From Bigelowiella natans CCMP2755 (lineage: Eukaryota > Cercozoa > Chlorarachniophyceae), in the NCBI GenBank assembly GCA_000320545.1, contig ADNK01000979.1:33501-97500 (forward strand): DNA of 64,000 nucleotides. Direction: 5' to 3'. The notes under the pieces are model-generated. The model ran no database searches. It had not been told where the DNA came from and saw nothing but the letters and a program-made list of their open reading frames with translations. Made by a program: the position numbers and the translations under genes. Below are positions 34,824 through 46,133 of this stretch, in pieces (within the stretch, counting starts at the first letter, position 1; the number at the start of each line of letters is the position of its first letter).

Positions 34824-34850
34824 AACGGGGTAACCGAAAGCCGCCTCCAT

Positions 34851-34991
34851 CGGGCAGACCACACCTCATGGCTGTAGGCGAAGTAAAACGGCGAGTCGAT
34901 TGAACCCTGAGGAGGTGGTTAAGGAAAAAAAGGAAGTCAGCTGAAAGCACAGAAGGTTGAGGATCCTTCTAGTCCGTGCAACCGTAAGGTG
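34851..34991. promoter_or_regulatory. Short divergent interval
   Basis: 141 bp between the ATG of the interrupted minus-strand gene and the IQCH ATG. The retroelement's 5' LTR now starts 26 bp beyond the minus-strand ATG, so it may also affect IQCH transcription. Confidence 0.35.
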
Positions 34992-37355
34992 ATGAGCAAC
35001 TCGCCGGAGGACCTCAGCGACGTCCTGCTCAGATGCCAAAAAGACTTGGAGGATGTGAGAAACCAAATCGACGAGCTTCCAGCTCAGAGTGGGGACCACG
35101 CCACCATATACAACTCGTTGCGGTAATTCATGTCGTAGAATAGAACATGCAAATCACTAACGGTCATACGAACTTATCCCATGTTCTTTTTCCTCTACCG
35201 ATAAATTACAATTTGCGATAAAGGTCCATACTGCACCGTGCTGAGGCGAATCTGTCAGACAAAGCAGCATTCGTCTTGAAGCAGGCAACGTATACACCCC
35301 TAGCAAGCCTTAAATTCCCTCGCCCGGTTTCAACCGATCGAACGGACAGCAGTACGTCATCAGGCCACAGGCAAGAGCTCGCTGTTAGTACCTCGCTGGC
35401 CAAGCAAAACGCAGAGCTCTGGGGGCCTGGAAGTTCCATCCCAAATTCCACTGTCTTGAACGGCCTAAAACGAGATCGCAAGTCACCCTTCAGCAACAGG
35501 CGACGCCAAAGCAGCCTCCTTAATAAGCGGACTAAGAAACACCGTCCGATGATGCGCTTGACAGGGGGAAAGCAATACGGTCTTATAAGGAAAGGTCATG
35601 CTGCAGCTATTCCAAAAATTCTACCTAAAATCAACCGAAAGAGTCGAAACGCCCCCCTCCCCATAATTTCTCGCCAAGATCTGCGGGAAGGCCTCTACAA
35701 CTTGGTGAATCGTGGAGCGATTCCGAAAAATGTCGAACTTTCTAGTTTAGCGAAAGAGGGCACATTACGACACGGAGCAGCGAATTTGAATGACTATCAC
35801 CGCCGCTTTGACCCCCAAACGGTAGCAACAGTGCAGGACATTGCCAACGGGCTAGACAATCTTCACTTCGATCTTTCAGAGGAGATCAAGCTTGCCCAAG
35901 AGGTAACTATCATGTACAACCATTTCATTAGAAGATGTAGTCGTTACGGGTAGAGAGCATCATGAGGAGAGGAATCAGGAGTCTTGTAATGAACTGTTTT
36001 TCCCAATATTTTTATGGCACGTATCGAGGCCAAAACCATTGGCGGTTTCAGTACCTTCAGAAATACTTTGAAACATAAATGCTGTTTAGTATTTTACTGA
36101 ATGTGACCCTTTTCAACAGGAAATGAAAAGGCCTCCCAAGATTGTGCAGGAATTAAAGGATCGAATCATAACGTCAACAGTTATGATACCTGAGGAGAAG
36201 CCTCCCTCCTCTCTTGAAGAAACCAAGCTCTTGGAGAGACATGAAGATAGGCCCGAAAACCAAAAACAGGACGTACGAGACTACGATCAGCTTCTTGATC
36301 AGTATTCGCTTCATCAGTTCATCATTCGAAAGGTTATATCCACGTATGCAATATAAAGGAGGGGATGGGGGGAGTGGGGGGGGAGGAGCACTAAAATTTG
36401 CGGTATATTAATTAGAAATTTTGGCGTATTTTGTGTGTCTGTCTGCAGGGCAAGGTTCTTGACACCCCTGAGTTCACATCTTTCAAGCGCAAATACGCTC
36501 ACATCTGGGGTTCGATAGCAAGCGTGTTGAAGATGATCGAGCAGCTTCTTGCCAACTCTAGAATAGATATGGTACTCTGCAATGGTACAAAACTAGTGGA
36601 ATTGGCAGAGGATAGTGAGCTAAAGGTTCCGACAAAGCAGCAACTGATGTCCTGCCTCGGCGACATGGACAGCAAGCCTCTGAAGATTAAAAACGTGCTC
36701 TCTGAGGGAGAAAACAAAGCACGACGGGCTGCGGTCAAGATCCAGGCGTTCGCGCGCATGTGGCTGATGCGCAAAAACTATAGAATTTACAAGTTCCGGT
36801 ACTCGATGGCTTCTTGCATCCAGCGTGCCTGGCGCTCCTATTTGTTTCTCAAGAATACACGCATTCGAATTAGTAAAAAATGGGAGAAAAAGATGTTAAA
36901 CTGGAGATGTTTGATGGCGGACTTCCGCAGGGATTGGCACAGGACGTGCCGCAAGCGCCGTGTGGAAATACACGTGCCTTCCATGTCCCTTCATGCTAAC
37001 CAGCGACGATCAATGCACAATTTCAATATCCTTGAGAATGCACAGATGTCGCGGCTGGCTGTCCTTAAAGATCCTAAAGTTGAGGTGATTTATATCGCAC
37101 CTTTTCGCATCCCGCGAGAGGTTCTGGGATATTTCTACGCGCTGCTTGAGGTGACAACGCCATATCTCACAAACACTACCTGGAATGCACAGCATGTTTG
37201 AAATGGGGAGCAAGCAGCGCAAATTTCACTTATTTATGTAGCGGTCGGTCGGTCGATCGTTCGATGCCTTTTGTAAAAGATGTTTTTGCAGTCTGTTAAA
37301 CATATGAATATCACTCGCAGCATCACTAGTTGCCACGAGCATACACACACAAGGA

Positions 37356-37397
<42 letters not shown>

Positions 37398-37775
37398 GAA
37401 AGATCGTGTATTCCCTCTTAGGTTGGCGGCGTGGAATCACCTCAACGTCGCATCGGAATTGCTATCCCAGAGAATATCAAAATTTACCCCGACCACTTCT
37501 CTCTCTCGAAAATCGCCTTGTATTCGCCCGTACTTCTGAATACTGTGCGAGAGTGGATTCATGGTCGCCCAGCCTACATCGTTCCTGGTGACACCGGGCA
37601 GGAAGACTTACAACTTGCTGTAGAGTTGAATGTTCCGATGCTTAGCGCCGAGCCAGACATGAATGCTCTTTTGGGCTCCAAATCTGCAGCACGAGGCATT
37701 TTCTCTGAGGCAAAAGTGCCGATTATGCATGGAGTGGGAGGAATTTACGATGAGAAGGAGTTCTTTAAGTATGTG

Positions 37776-37816
<41 letters not shown>

Positions 37817-39260
37817 TTCTCTCTGTCTTTGTCTCTCTGTGTATGTGTTAGTGATTCAGCGTGGATAACAAGGTTCTCAGTTCCCTCTCTTTCGAAAAAA
37901 ATGTTTAAAAATAGGTATTTTTCAAAGCTTGTTGTGGAGAATCTAGATGTAAAGCGGTGGATCTTCAAGATCGATCACGAACGTGGTGGACGTGGCATCG
38001 CTTTCATCGACATGATGTCCTTGCAAGTCTACAGGTAATATTGAAAATAGTCACTAATGTTTGTCATCAAACACACTGTTGCCGATTGAAAGAGAAACCT
38101 CACGATTGTTGTTTTTCCCTCCAAGGTCGATATTGAAGGAGCGGGATTCAAATATAGAATGGTGGAACAACAGGCAAGTTCGATCCGGGGCGGAGATTCG
38201 CATAATTATCGCTTTGCGGGGGGAAATCGCCCAGAAGGCACGCTTTGCTCATCCAAAGCTCTACCCCAGTTGGGAGGCTTATGCGCGCGATTTCTTCCGA
38301 GACGGCGGCGTGATCGAAGCCTGCCCAAATAACGTGGTGTCCTCGCCCTCTGCCAACGTCTTTGTGGAGCCGGACGGAACCGTAAACATCACCTCAACGC
38401 ACGATCAGGTATTTTCGAGAGATTATGTGTCGTGCGGCAACAGCTTTCCGAGCTCAGGGCCACACGAAGCAATACACGATGCGGCCTTGATGATCGCCAG
38501 AGTAGCCTTTAAGCACGGGTTGATCGGGTTTCTCGGCCTCGATTTTGTCCTTAGCTATGACGCTCGTTCGGGCACACACAGCCTCATGGCAGTGGATCTA
38601 AATCCACGATTGACCGATAGTGCTACCAATTTCATGCTATTTGACTGCCTCATCAATGGCAAGTTTTTCCCAGCCCTTGGCGAGTACCGTATGATGCAGA
38701 GGAAAGCGGTGGAAAAGGGTAAGGACAGCAGCAGACAAAACAGCAATGTCGGCTCCTCTGAGGCCACGTTGGGACCGAAGCGATTCTACACAGCAATCAA
38801 CTATCTCTACCAGCCGCAGATTTCGTCACTTCAGATGAATACGTTCTTCAACGCATGCCGACTAGGCAACATTGCGTACGACATTCAGTCCAACCAGGGC
38901 ACTGTTTTCATTTTGATCGACTCCTTCGCCAGCGGCGCACTTGGTGTTCTCTCTGTTGGAAGGGACTTGCTCTCTGAGGTCGCCATAGAAACCAAAGGCC
39001 AGATTCCAGGTAGTAGAATCCACGATTCTCTCGTGGACCCAGGAATTATAGACTCGATCCAACTTATCGTGGACGCGCTCGTGTTTATTCGTGAGCAGCT
39101 AAGCTCCAGTATGCGAGGAATGAAACACGTCTTTGCGTCCGAAAGCAACCTGGATCCAACGCTTCTTGCGTGCCGAGCGCTACTAAAACGTAAGAAATGG
39201 GAGCTGGAGGCTACTAAGCAAAATGGAATTCAAGAGCTGAGGGCGGGCAAAATAAGATAG
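34992..39260 (+). CDS. IQCH: IQ motif-containing protein H (IQCH) homologue
   Basis: Seven exons join in phase: 34992-35122, 35224-35902, 36120-36332, 36449-37150, 37422-37768, 37915-38034 and 38126-39260 (TAG). They give 1108 residues, close to human IQCH (about 1030). An N-terminal helical region is followed by two IQ calmodulin-binding motifs at about 36720-36850 (KIQAFARMWLMRKNYR and CIQRAWRSYL). The second half is an ATP-grasp-like domain: RIGIAIPENIK, IVPGDTGQEDLQLA, LLGSKSAARGIF, KIDHERGGRG, FVEPDGTVNITSTHDQ and the acidic metal-binding-like AVDLNPRLTDS. IQCH is a ciliary/testis protein that binds calmodulin. The ATP-grasp activity is inferred. GA and CT microsatellites lie in introns 4 and 5. 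Confidence 0.92.
37358..37391. repeat. (GA)n microsatellite
   Basis: GA run in IQCH intron 4, about 30 bp before the exon 5 acceptor. Confidence 0.85.
37778..37813. repeat. (CT)n microsatellite
   Basis: CT run starting about 10 bp after the donor of IQCH exon 5. Confidence 0.85.
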
Positions 39261-39470
39261 AGAGTGGCATGCCTAACTTCTGCTGGGAAATATGGACGTA
39301 ACTAGACTGGAACTGTTAAAAATATCTTACCATTCGCGATCCATGTGACAGCAGTATGCCAGTAATGCTCTCCCCCACGTACCTTGTATCACATTGGTTT
39401 CCAATTTTCAAAGTCAATCGTCTAGACATAGAAGTACGCACGACCAAGTTTCGTTGTTCGCATTATTGTA

Positions 39471-39530
<60 letters not shown>

Positions 39531-40330
39531 TATACTAGCCGCAGCATTGCACCAGTACAAAAGGATGACAATTGAAAAGATTTAATCGTTTCATTTACAT
39601 ACATCCGTCTCATCTCATATATATGTGCTGACATATGCTATGTATGTACATATGCACATGTATGTAGCATGTATAAGTAATACATGACGAGGTGATGATG
39701 CACATATTTCACACAATGCATGTATAGAGTCTGTACGTTAAATTGACTATATGACCGGCTCGCGGTCGCCTACGACGATGCACGATGCTGGCGCTGGGGC
39801 AACTGCGTATGTGCTTGACGAATGAGATGGATGTGAAGAATGAATTGAAAATTGCTTTTCAATGGTCATCCTCTATGCATCCTAATGTAGCTATGCAAAG
39901 TCAAGCAGCGGCCTACGCATAGCGCTTGACGTACATATAGGCGTAGAACACGTGCTCTTATATCGATCATATATTTCAAGTGGTAAGCTAGTAAGGGCTC
40001 ATTCATGAAGCCCTAACGTTGCACTCTAGTAGCACGTAGTATGTAAGCACACACATACATTTCTAGATTTATTTGTGGAAGCACGAATCAGCATACGAAG
40101 CGCGATGATAGATGTAATGTCATGATGTGTGCCGTGTGGGCTTGTATGCTACTACGTTTACCTAGACGTGAAGCTATTAATGCGTTTACCAAGGCACAAT
40201 AGCTCATCATTCGTGCAATGATAATTAAAACGTTGTGGAGTCACGTCATGGAGACTGTAGTCTCCAGTGCATACACTAGTTAGGCTAGAGCACGCTGTTG
40301 TAATCAACTGAACACCGCAGAGAAAGGCCA
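39261..40330. other. CATG/CTAG-rich convergent-junction island 5
   Basis: An (AT)n(GT)n compound microsatellite (39474-39530) is followed by about 780 bp rich in ACATAT, TACATA, CATGTA, TGCATG and AGCTAG words, ending at the eIF2B-delta stop. No gene seen. Confidence 0.55.
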
Positions 40331-42118
40331 CTAGGTAGTGCTATACTTCATGTACTCTCGTAGCACTGCAGGAACAGAAGTCACTGGAATCTGCCCAACT
40401 TCTGTGACAACCATGCTTACAAAGCGTGCGGGCGTCAAATCGTACGTTAGATTGAGGAGTTTAAGGTTCTTAATCTTCCGCCAGTCTGCGAGCGAGTTCT
40501 TGTCCTCAGTGACATTGTTGACTTTCCCCCGTGTGTCTTTATCAATTTTTACCAAATCTTCAGGGTCCCCTAGCTCGTTAAACGAAATGGAGGACACCTG
40601 GACGCGTTCGTGAAACTTGTAGGTCTCACAGCATACGATTACGGGGATATTATAGACATCAGCCATCATGCCAACCACTGCTGTGCCGACACGAGAAAGG
40701 ACAGCCCCGTTTGCAAGGATGGCGGAAGCACCAATCATAACTTTTGTCACTTCCTTCATCACGTAAGACAAGCCGTTCAAAAGAATGTAAGTGCAGTCGA
40801 TGCCTTTATCGACAAGGCGCTTACCTAGAGCTTTCCCTTCAAACTTCGGTCTTGAATCTACAATCACCACTCGAAATTTCCTGTTCTCTTCCTTAGCTTT
40901 TGTGATAACATTTTCCACAACCTTACTCCGTGCATATGTCATTATGACATCTCCATCCTGAATCCGCTTCGCGCCTTCGCGAGCAATCACCTGGTCTGCA
41001 ATTTCTATTCTTTCGTATATAAACTCATCGATTTTTTCCAGTATCGACTCTTTGCCCTGTGTCAATGAAACACCGTTTTCCAAATTGTTAATGGCCGTCT
41101 TAATGTATCGAATTGCGTTCCCCATTCCCAACGACATAACACGACAGTCGACAGCTACAAAACGGATAATGGGTTTGAGCATATCCATCAAGTCCCTCTT
41201 CATTTCCTTTCCTTCATTTCCCTCAAAATCGCGAACAGCGTCCTTCAATGCTGTCAACATTGCCATACAACGAGCGTTGGATCCTACAATAACTCCCTCT
41301 GCGAACTTCACACCCAGCCGAAGAATGGCGGGATGAATCTCCTCCTTATCTAAGCCGACTTGAAGAGAAACTGCGTGATGACCTTCATATTGAGGCAGAT
41401 GGGAGAAGATAGGCACCCGTTTTTGCTTCTGCACGGAAGTGCGATCAAGGACCCGAAGCTTGTTGAATTTTACCATTCTTTTGGGATCGTCGTATTGCAT
41501 AGAGACCTGGACTTGTGGCTGCTTTCCCGAGTGCTTTCCTGAGTGCTTCCCTGAATGCTTTCCTTTGGGCTTCTGCTCGCGCTTTTTGTGTGGATGATTC
41601 TGGAACGATGATGGGCTGTTTGACAAGGACTGCTGCTGCTGCTTTTTGGACTTTTTCTTCGAGTTTTGGTGCTTCTTCTCTGTCTTCTGGGAATCTTTTT
41701 GACTTTCTTTCTGTGACCCTTTCCCTTGCTCCCGTGGCAGTTTTGTTTCAGTCTGCGTGCTTGAAACCTTCTGTCTCAATGTTTCTAGTTGCGCTTCCTT
41801 CGCCATTACAGCCTTTTTTGCGGCAATTTCCTGTTGATCGTCTATGGCAACGCTATCGGGTACAACAGCAGTGTTGTTTCCACGGCGAGATTTGGCAGGT
41901 ACACTTCCGCCGTGATCAGTCGGAGGGATTAGGGGAGATAAAGTTGGCGAAGATTCTATGTTGAATCCTGTGACTCTTACAGTCTCCCGCCTCGCCTTAT
42001 AATCACTCGCGCTTCTTTTTTGTCGGGTTGCACCCCCATAACTCCTACCAGAAGTATTAGCGATTTCGCTAGAGTCCGACCATCCTTGTAGGCCCGATTC
42101 CTTGTTTAGAAAAGCCAT
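40331..42118 (-). CDS. EIF2B4: Translation initiation factor eIF2B subunit delta
   Basis: Read from ATG 42118 to the stop at 40331, 595 residues. The frame stays open upstream to about 42250 without an ATG, so a longer N-terminus from another exon is possible. The C-terminal about 330 residues are the eIF2B alpha/beta/delta regulatory fold: VGSNARCMAMLTALKD, GDVIMTYARSKVVENVI, FRVVIVDSRPKFEGKAL, ANGAVLSRVGTAVVGMMA, YNIPVIVCCETYKFHERV. eIF2B is the nucleotide exchange factor for eIF2; the delta subunit is in the regulatory core that senses eIF2-alpha phosphorylation. The N-terminal half is disordered, K/Q/S-rich, and includes a tandem KHSG repeat near 41515-41570. Confidence 0.92.
   Translation of the reverse strand: MAFLNKESGLQGWSDSSEIANTSGRSYGGATRQKRSASDYKARRETVRVTGFNIESSPTLSPLIPPTDHGGSVPAKSRRGNNTAVVPDSVAIDDQQEIAAKKAVMAKEAQLETLRQKVSSTQTETKLPREQGKGSQKESQKDSQKTEKKHQNSKKKSKKQQQQSLSNSPSSFQNHPHKKREQKPKGKHSGKHSGKHSGKQPQVQVSMQYDDPKRMVKFNKLRVLDRTSVQKQKRVPIFSHLPQYEGHHAVSLQVGLDKEEIHPAILRLGVKFAEGVIVGSNARCMAMLTALKDAVRDFEGNEGKEMKRDLMDMLKPIIRFVAVDCRVMSLGMGNAIRYIKTAINNLENGVSLTQGKESILEKIDEFIYERIEIADQVIAREGAKRIQDGDVIMTYARSKVVENVITKAKEENRKFRVVIVDSRPKFEGKALGKRLVDKGIDCTYILLNGLSYVMKEVTKVMIGASAILANGAVLSRVGTAVVGMMADVYNIPVIVCCETYKFHERVQVSSISFNELGDPEDLVKIDKDTRGKVNNVTEDKNSLADWRKIKNLKLLNLTYDLTPARFVSMVVTEVGQIPVTSVPAVLREYMKYSTT
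41515..41570 (-). repeat. In-frame 12-bp tandem repeat (KHSG)n
   Basis: About four imperfect 12-bp units encode repeated Lys-His-Ser-Gly in the disordered N-terminal part of eIF2B-delta. Confidence 0.85.
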
Positions 42119-42455
42119 GATTTGAGGGTTTTTTTGGAAGGACTTTGCGAGTTGCGGGCTATGGCCAGAGCTTAGCCTCGCTTCCGCTGCCTCCGGGGTT
42201 TTGGACTCGATCTCATCGAGAGCCCGGGTCAATTCTCCAAGGTCGTTGGAATTTCATGCGCGCTTCTTCTGAAGGAGCAACACCCCCTCCGTAATCAACA
42301 CACGCACTCGATCCTTTTCGTGGGAGAGGGTTGGCGTAATCTGGAGACTCTCGTGAGGTCCAATTGCCGAGAGACTCTTCAGAGTTTCGCACTTGCAACT
42401 AATAACCCGGGGATTACTCGGGTTTCCCGCTAGTTCCCGTGACTCTTTCCCTGCA
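42119..42455. promoter_or_regulatory. Divergent promoter interval
   Basis: 337 bp between the eIF2B-delta ATG and the EMC8 ATG. Presumed bidirectional promoter, possibly including N-terminal coding sequence of eIF2B-delta at its left edge. Confidence 0.4.
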
Positions 42456-43564
42456 ATGGATGACGCACGAGGCACTGTGGCTCTTACCTGCGGCGCGTAT
42501 AAGAAGATCGTCCAGCATTGTGCCAAGAATACCTACCGTCCTGTGCTGGGACTTCTTTTATCTTCTAGTTCCTCTGGCGATGCCAAGGAATCTTTGACGG
42601 TGTCAGGCGTAGTGCCCCTGTTGCATAATTATGCACTTGGGCCTATGCTAGAACTCGCGATGGCGCAGGTAGCGGCCGTGGTGCTGGGAGTTATTTGATG
42701 ATGATGCCATTAATTTTTGATATCATTGAGTATGAATTACCAATTCATCTTGTCATCAATTTGAACCCAGGCGTATGAATACTGCAAGGAAAAGAAATTG
42801 CAAGTCGTAGGATGCTATTGGGCAAACGAACTGGCGGATGATATGGTGGAATTTTTATTTTTCTGAATCAATTGCCAATGGCTTGTACTTCTTATATCTC
42901 TTTTATACACACCCGTAAACCAACACATGCGCAGAGGGGGGGGGGCGAGAGAGAAAGCGCGAAGCGCAAAAACCTTTTGGACTGCGCTAATTCTACGATT
43001 TAGCCATATGATTTCGTGAGCTGAACTCTGACGGACATATATTCTGTCTCTGTGGTAACACCACCAACAATTTTTTAGAGCGTTCACAGAATTGCAAAAA
43101 AAGTTGGGGCCTGTATCTCTAAGTTCTTCAATAGCGCTTTTGTATTAGTGGTATGTTAAGTACGACTAGCGATACGATATAGTACTCTAGCGAATGTTTT
43201 GGTGTTTTGCAATCTAACTTATTCAACGCTGGTAAGAACCATTTGTTGGCATATTCAAATCTGTGCATCCCCGCACAAAAATGGGCGGGTAATGAAGTTG
43301 ATAAGACACAATTCTACTTGCTGTAATCAGATCGACAATATGGTGATCGGTAAAGAGTTGAAAAAGAATGATAATGATAGTTATGACCTAGGATGCAAGG
43401 CATTCCAAGTCAAAAGTGAAAAGCAGTACGACGTTGTATTCGCGAAGTCTGGGAAAGAGGAACTTACGAATCTGAAGGAATGGCTTTCATCAAAAAAATT
43501 GGGCAACATAGTAGACTTTGAGGATCATCTAGAGAACGTGAACCTTGAGTGGCTCAACGTATAA
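42456..43564 (+). CDS. EMC8: ER membrane protein complex subunit 8/9 (EMC8)
   Basis: Four exons join in phase 0: 42456-42668, 42771-42845, 43079-43150 and 43331-43564 (TAA), giving 197 residues (human EMC8/9 about 205-210). The MPN-like fold is visible: LTCGAYKKIVQHCAKNTYRPVLGLLL, VSGVVPLLHNYALGPMLELAMAQ, then QVVGCYWANELADD, AKKVGACISKFFNSAFVLV and a C-terminal NIVDFEDHLENVNLEWLN that matches VDFDNHLDDIRNDW of the family (longer matches shortened). No JAMM metalloprotease motif is present, as in other EMC8/9 proteins. It is a cytosolic subunit of the EMC, the insertase for tail-anchored and multipass membrane proteins. Confidence 0.9.
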
Positions 43565-44640
43565 ATAGTGTCATTGTAATTTGAAATCTCTCTGCGAGAT
43601 GTTTCAATTTGCAAGGTGTCAGTAAAATGCAGAATCACACTCCCAAGCACTTTAAACGTGCGAGCTGCCCGGGTGATTGCGACTGACAGTCAATGCTTGT
43701 GCAAGCGGTGTATGTGATGCATGAACTGCATGCATGCATTGCCATATGCACTGCACGCACAGAGATTCTACACATGTGTAGCGATGTCTCTACGATGCAC
43801 TGCTAGTGCATCCCAATGGGCAGATCGTCTGCTGCGCACACTGCATGCAGAATGCAAGCGGTCTACGTTACGCAGCAAGCCCGAAGAACAATCCTAGCCT
43901 GCCAATGTCCATGCAGCGGCGAGGCACTGATGCGATCTAGCGATGTGGCATGCCAGCATCTAGACATGTCTGTGGGCGTTCGAAATGAGAGCATGGCAGT
44001 GCGCTGTGCTTCTCCCCAACAAATTTCAAGCGGTAGTAGGTCTAGAGGTGTCGTCTACCATTTCTGGATTTGCTCGCATGCGCAAGCATGACAAGTTCTA
44101 GAGTTGGCCATTGAATGCGTTTCACACACTTGTTTTTTCACTTGTTTTTTCAAATGCAATGAGCGTCACTGCAGCAATTCTGGAATTGCGCGAGGGCAAA
44201 CCATGCTGGCATGGCATTTTCATCAGCGCAGCGCAGTTGCGCGCACAAGCATCAGCAAGTTGTGGCAGCCCGCCATGTTGCACGCCAGCAGCACCAATCT
44301 AGCACTAGAGCAATGCAAGCAACAACGACGTGCAATGAGCATTGGTTGCTGAAAGACGCACCTGATGGGCCAGCAGCGGGTGTGATCCATCTAGCCATCC
44401 TCGCAGATCGTGATTTCGCAACGTTGCACACGCATTGCTCAATCCATTCTGATCTGGCATTGACAGCCAGTGTCACCAAAAATTCTGAGACACTAGACAT
44501 CACAAGCTGCGTCCGACGCGGACAACAGCAGTCCACATGCTCATCAGCAAGTTCCAGAGTTGGCTCAATGCGCACACGATGAGCCCACGATGAGCCCACC
44601 TTGGCATCAGGTAGCCAGCCAGCCAGCAGGCTGGCAGGTG
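43565..44640. other. CATG/CTAG-rich island 6
   Basis: It has the same composition as the convergent-junction islands: TGCATGCATGCA near 43728, GCATGC words, TCTAGA at 43960 and 44040, and CCATCTAGCCAT at 44387-44398. It follows the EMC8 stop and precedes what seems to be another plus-strand gene, so it is the one island not clearly at a convergent junction. Confidence 0.5.
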
Positions 44641-45420
44641 CTGTTCCGCGCTTTCGGCTGTTCCTGTGCAAGAACAAACACAACACGGAACACGGAGAAG
44701 ATGAAGATGTGAAGAAGAAGAAGAAGAAGAAGAAGAAGAAGAAGAAGAAGAAGAAGAAGACATGGCACTCGAACATCGCCGAGGCAACACCATGCCAGCA
44801 CGTCTAGACGTGCACACCTGTTCAGCAATGCCAGAATGGTTGGCACGCTCAAAGCTCATCAAAGAATCAGGGTGAATCAGCGACGTCTTTCATTGCAAAA
44901 TTGCATCGCTGAAAACAGCAGAGGACGCCAGAGAACAAGAAGAGGAGATGGAGAAGCACAGCAAGGTGAAAAAGTGATCAAACAATCATTGAGTTCGCTG
45001 CTTTCCGACCTCTCCACGGCTCCCGACGAAGTCGCTGGAAGAGAAATTGCACACTGAACTTCGAGTTTGTGCTGTCACTCCACATGTGCTGTGCACAGAG
45101 AAACTTGGTTCAGGCAAGGCCATGAAAGACGACCCGACGGACGAACCAGCGGTCGTCGATTGCAGAATCGCTAAATCCAGGAAAATTTCGGATGTTCATC
45201 TCCTGGAAAAAGTATTATTGCTTTCTTCTACTGCGACAGCATTTGGCAATTGTCGTAGGATGAAAACGGCATCCTGTTTACATGCGAATCGACAGCAGAT
45301 AGATCCCACCAGCGATGATGAGCGACTCTGATGATGATGATGATGATGATGACCCTGGCAGGAACATGATGGACCATTTCGATGATGGGATCGTGCCGAA
45401 CAGTAAACACGATTCCTAAC
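44641..45420 (+). CDS. Possible gene with acidic tail, unknown
   Basis: Weakly supported. Protein-like stretches occur in the plus strand: a run after the (GAA)n tract (MALEHRRGNTMPARL...PEWLARSKLIKES, split here), a charged helix near 44880-44975 (LKTAEDAREQEEEMEKHSK), a stretch near 45030-45210 (EEKLHTELRVCAVTPHVL), and an acidic tail ending at TAA 45420 (SDSDDDDDDDDPGRNMMDHF). I could not link them by a full set of phased splice sites. No family recognised. Confidence 0.25.
44711..44760. repeat. (GAA)n repeat
   Basis: About 16 GAA/AAG units. In different frames this reads polyE, polyK or polyR. Confidence 0.9.
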
Positions 45421-45756
45421 AGCAACACAATACCAAATTTAATTTGAAGTGAAAGCACGTTCTCATTCGATTGCTCGGAATGTGTGTGCCTAATCAGTGC
45501 CGCCCCCTCTCCCAAAGCGGATGCAAGGTTCGACTTCTTTCCTCTACATTTCAGCACAGCCTGTACTCATCAGTTTCATCTTCTCTCTCTGGGAAGGAGA
45601 TTTCATGCCTTAACATGCGTTCGTCGGCAGTGTCATAGCTAGCTTTGCAGCGCAGAAATGGCATGGCAGCAAACCACAATTTTCTTTAAAGAACCCGAAA
45701 GTACAACTACGATTACGGGAGGATTGATATTCGCTTTGGTTTCTCGCTAACTAAGC

Positions 45757-46089
45757 TTGTTGCTCATTGGTACTCAATATTCTTTAAGGAAAATGGGATT
45801 TACGCGCAGTCTATTCATTGTGCCGATTCGCACTGAGGCGGTATGGAGTGAGGCCGAGGTTGCTGACGGCTGTTGTGAGTCACCGCTCCCGTCAGGAAAC
45901 GGAGTTCTTTTGCGATGTCTACGACATTCTTCGAAACCTGCACATTCAGCATCCGGTTAGACTAGCCCCCACAAAATCCAACAACCATACAGTGCATTTG
46001 TTTTTCCTTTAGACAAGTATATCGGAGGGGATAGATACGATGCGATAGTGCAAACACACACGCACGCACGCACACACGCACGCACCACT

Positions 46090-46133
<44 letters not shown>

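Larger units (their letters stand above)
28882..34850 (-). pseudogene. Small host gene split by the LTR retrotransposon
   Basis: With the element and one target copy removed, three exons read in phase on the minus strand. Exon 1 is 34850-34824 plus 29340-29240, followed by 29149-29122 and 29010-28882 (TAG), predicting 94 residues. The ATG at 34850 (MEAAFGYP...) lies beyond the element and the rest lies before it. Insertion falls at codons 8-9. Donors are GTATCT and GTACTG; acceptors are CCTAG and TTTACAG. The C-terminal exon is helical (YRKILTKMSKLMTKNAH). I do not recognise the family. Its start is 141 bp from the divergent IQCH start. This allele is probably inactivated, but transcription through the LTR or an intact second allele is possible. 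Confidence 0.6.

Noticed and set aside
29337-34903. Long open frames within both LTRs, identical in the two copies.
   Set aside because: They are the same LTR sequence read twice; the frame has no known domain and a start only outside the LTR.
42213-42526. Minus-strand open frames upstream of eIF2B-delta as its first exon.
   Set aside because: They overlap the EMC8 first exon on the other strand and do not join the eIF2B-delta frame, which meets a TGA near 42255.
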